From Microcaldota archaeon (lineage in GTDB: Archaea > Micrarchaeota > Micrarchaeia > Micrarchaeales > Micrarchaeaceae): a DNA stretch of 5,266 nt. The notes under the pieces are model-generated. The model did not search any database. It was not told the origin of the DNA and saw nothing but the letters and a program-made list of their open reading frames with translations. How positions within the stretch are numbered: position 1 is the stretch's first letter; each line of letters starts with the position of its first letter. Below are positions 5,062 through 5,266 of this stretch, in pieces. The position numbers were made by a program, and so were the translations under genes. The stretch lies in assembly GCA_021816645.1 (NCBI GenBank), contig JAKAXF010000047.1:1-5266 (forward strand). The letters are read 5' to 3'.

Positions 5062-5090
5062 AAGGTAACACACGAACTACAGCATGTCAA
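5062..5090 (-). promoter_or_regulatory. Leaderless promoter for the 101-aa / 72-aa gene pair
   Basis: A perfect TTGACA (5085-5090), 17-bp spacer, TACCTT (5062-5067), seven bases, ATG. The -10 keeps only the TAnnnT core. An AT-rich TATATT just downstream is a poorer candidate because it would leave a 22-bp spacer and put the start site beyond the ATG. Confidence 0.6.
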
Positions 5091-5092
5091 GG

Positions 5093-5121
5093 GTTCGGGG
5101 GAACAATTTATGAACTATAAA
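5093..5121 (-). repeat. Two adjacent short inverted repeats upstream of a promoter
   Basis: In the 75-bp gap 5055-5129, GTTC-GGGG-GAAC (5093-5104) is followed two bases later by TTTAT-GAACT-ATAAA (5107-5121). Both sit just upstream of the TTGACA at 5085-5090. There is no T-run after the GC-containing stem on either strand, so this is not a typical terminator. An operator, an origin element or chance are all possible. Confidence 0.3.
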
Positions 5122-5129
5122 CAGGTATT

Positions 5130-5266
5130 TCACATGCCTAAAAATTTTCTAACCGCCGTCTGTGGTAGGGGAGGCTCAAACAAAAGCTCGACCAAGAGAA
5201 CAAACAGACCCAAGAAAAGTTGTCCGACTATAGCCCCCACACCCGCGGCCATCATGAAGAACAAAA
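5130..5266 (-). CDS. Short single-span membrane protein, 5' end at or beyond window edge
   Basis: Frame open from the right edge to TGA 5130-5132, giving at most 44 residues in view. Two consecutive ATG codons (5253-5255 and 5250-5252) are near the edge; a start at the first would give 41 aa (MMAAGVGAIVGQLFLGLF and onward). The visible part is one hydrophobic span (about GVGAIVGQLFLGLFVLLVELLF) followed by PPLPQ and a short basic C-terminus (RKFLGM). No promoter or Shine-Dalgarno can be judged in the few bases upstream. No family recognised; it is likely another viral membrane protein. Confidence 0.6.
   Translation of the reverse strand, partial: LFFMMAAGVGAIVGQLFLGLFVLLVELLFEPPLPQTAVRKFLGM

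Noticed and set aside
5055..5090. Longer 113-aa version of the 101-aa protein
   Set aside because: It would need an mRNA from further upstream; the extension (Cys-rich, containing the -35 and -10) is explained by the promoter.

Overview
The window reads as a compact tailless, probably membrane-containing virus or related element of bacteria. The evidence is a small packaging-type ATPase (Walker A, Walker B and a downstream TQ motif, the A32/FtsK-HerA layout of PRD1-lineage viruses), a 410-residue protein in the position and size range of a double jelly-roll capsid protein, and at least five short proteins that each carry one predicted membrane segment. All supported genes lie on the minus strand and nothing on the plus strand is convincing. 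No replication initiator, polymerase, integrase, lysis enzyme, tRNA or CRISPR array was recognised.

In transcription order (right to left) the layout is: the C-terminal part of a membrane protein cut by the right edge (5130-5266); two small soluble proteins of 101 and 72 aa; a 46-aa helical protein overlapping a 146-aa His/Glu-rich coiled-coil protein; a 184-aa protein with an AT-hook-like motif; the 215-aa ATPase; a 49-aa membrane protein; the putative major capsid protein; membrane proteins of 78 and 40 aa; and a large His-rich, single-span membrane protein whose C-terminus is cut by the left edge (1-831). Neighbouring genes overlap or lie within about 75 bp. There is no stretch over 300 bp without a gene.

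The clearest new signal is regulatory. Seven genes carry a sigma70-like promoter (TTGACA-like, 16-17 bp, TAnnnT-like or GATACT) whose -10 ends only 6-8 bases before the ATG, so their mRNAs should be leaderless. None of these seven has an evident Shine-Dalgarno sequence. The four operon-internal genes at 146, 78, 72 and 40 aa have no such promoter but do have a purine-rich Shine-Dalgarno; two of them start at GTG or TTG. This points to a bacterial host that tolerates leaderless initiation. Deinococcota or Actinobacteria would fit, but the host is an inference.

Proposed roles: the ATPase packages DNA; the 49-, 78- and 40-aa membrane proteins around the capsid gene are likely virion-membrane components; the His-rich protein is a candidate spike or host-contact protein; the 184- and 146-aa proteins may be DNA-binding and scaffold or accessory factors. 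If the two window ends are joined, the left-edge gene reads four more codons to a TGA that overlaps the ATG of the right-edge gene in a TGATG junction, so the window may be a complete circular molecule of about 5.27 kb. That is a testable hypothesis, not a demonstrated fact.
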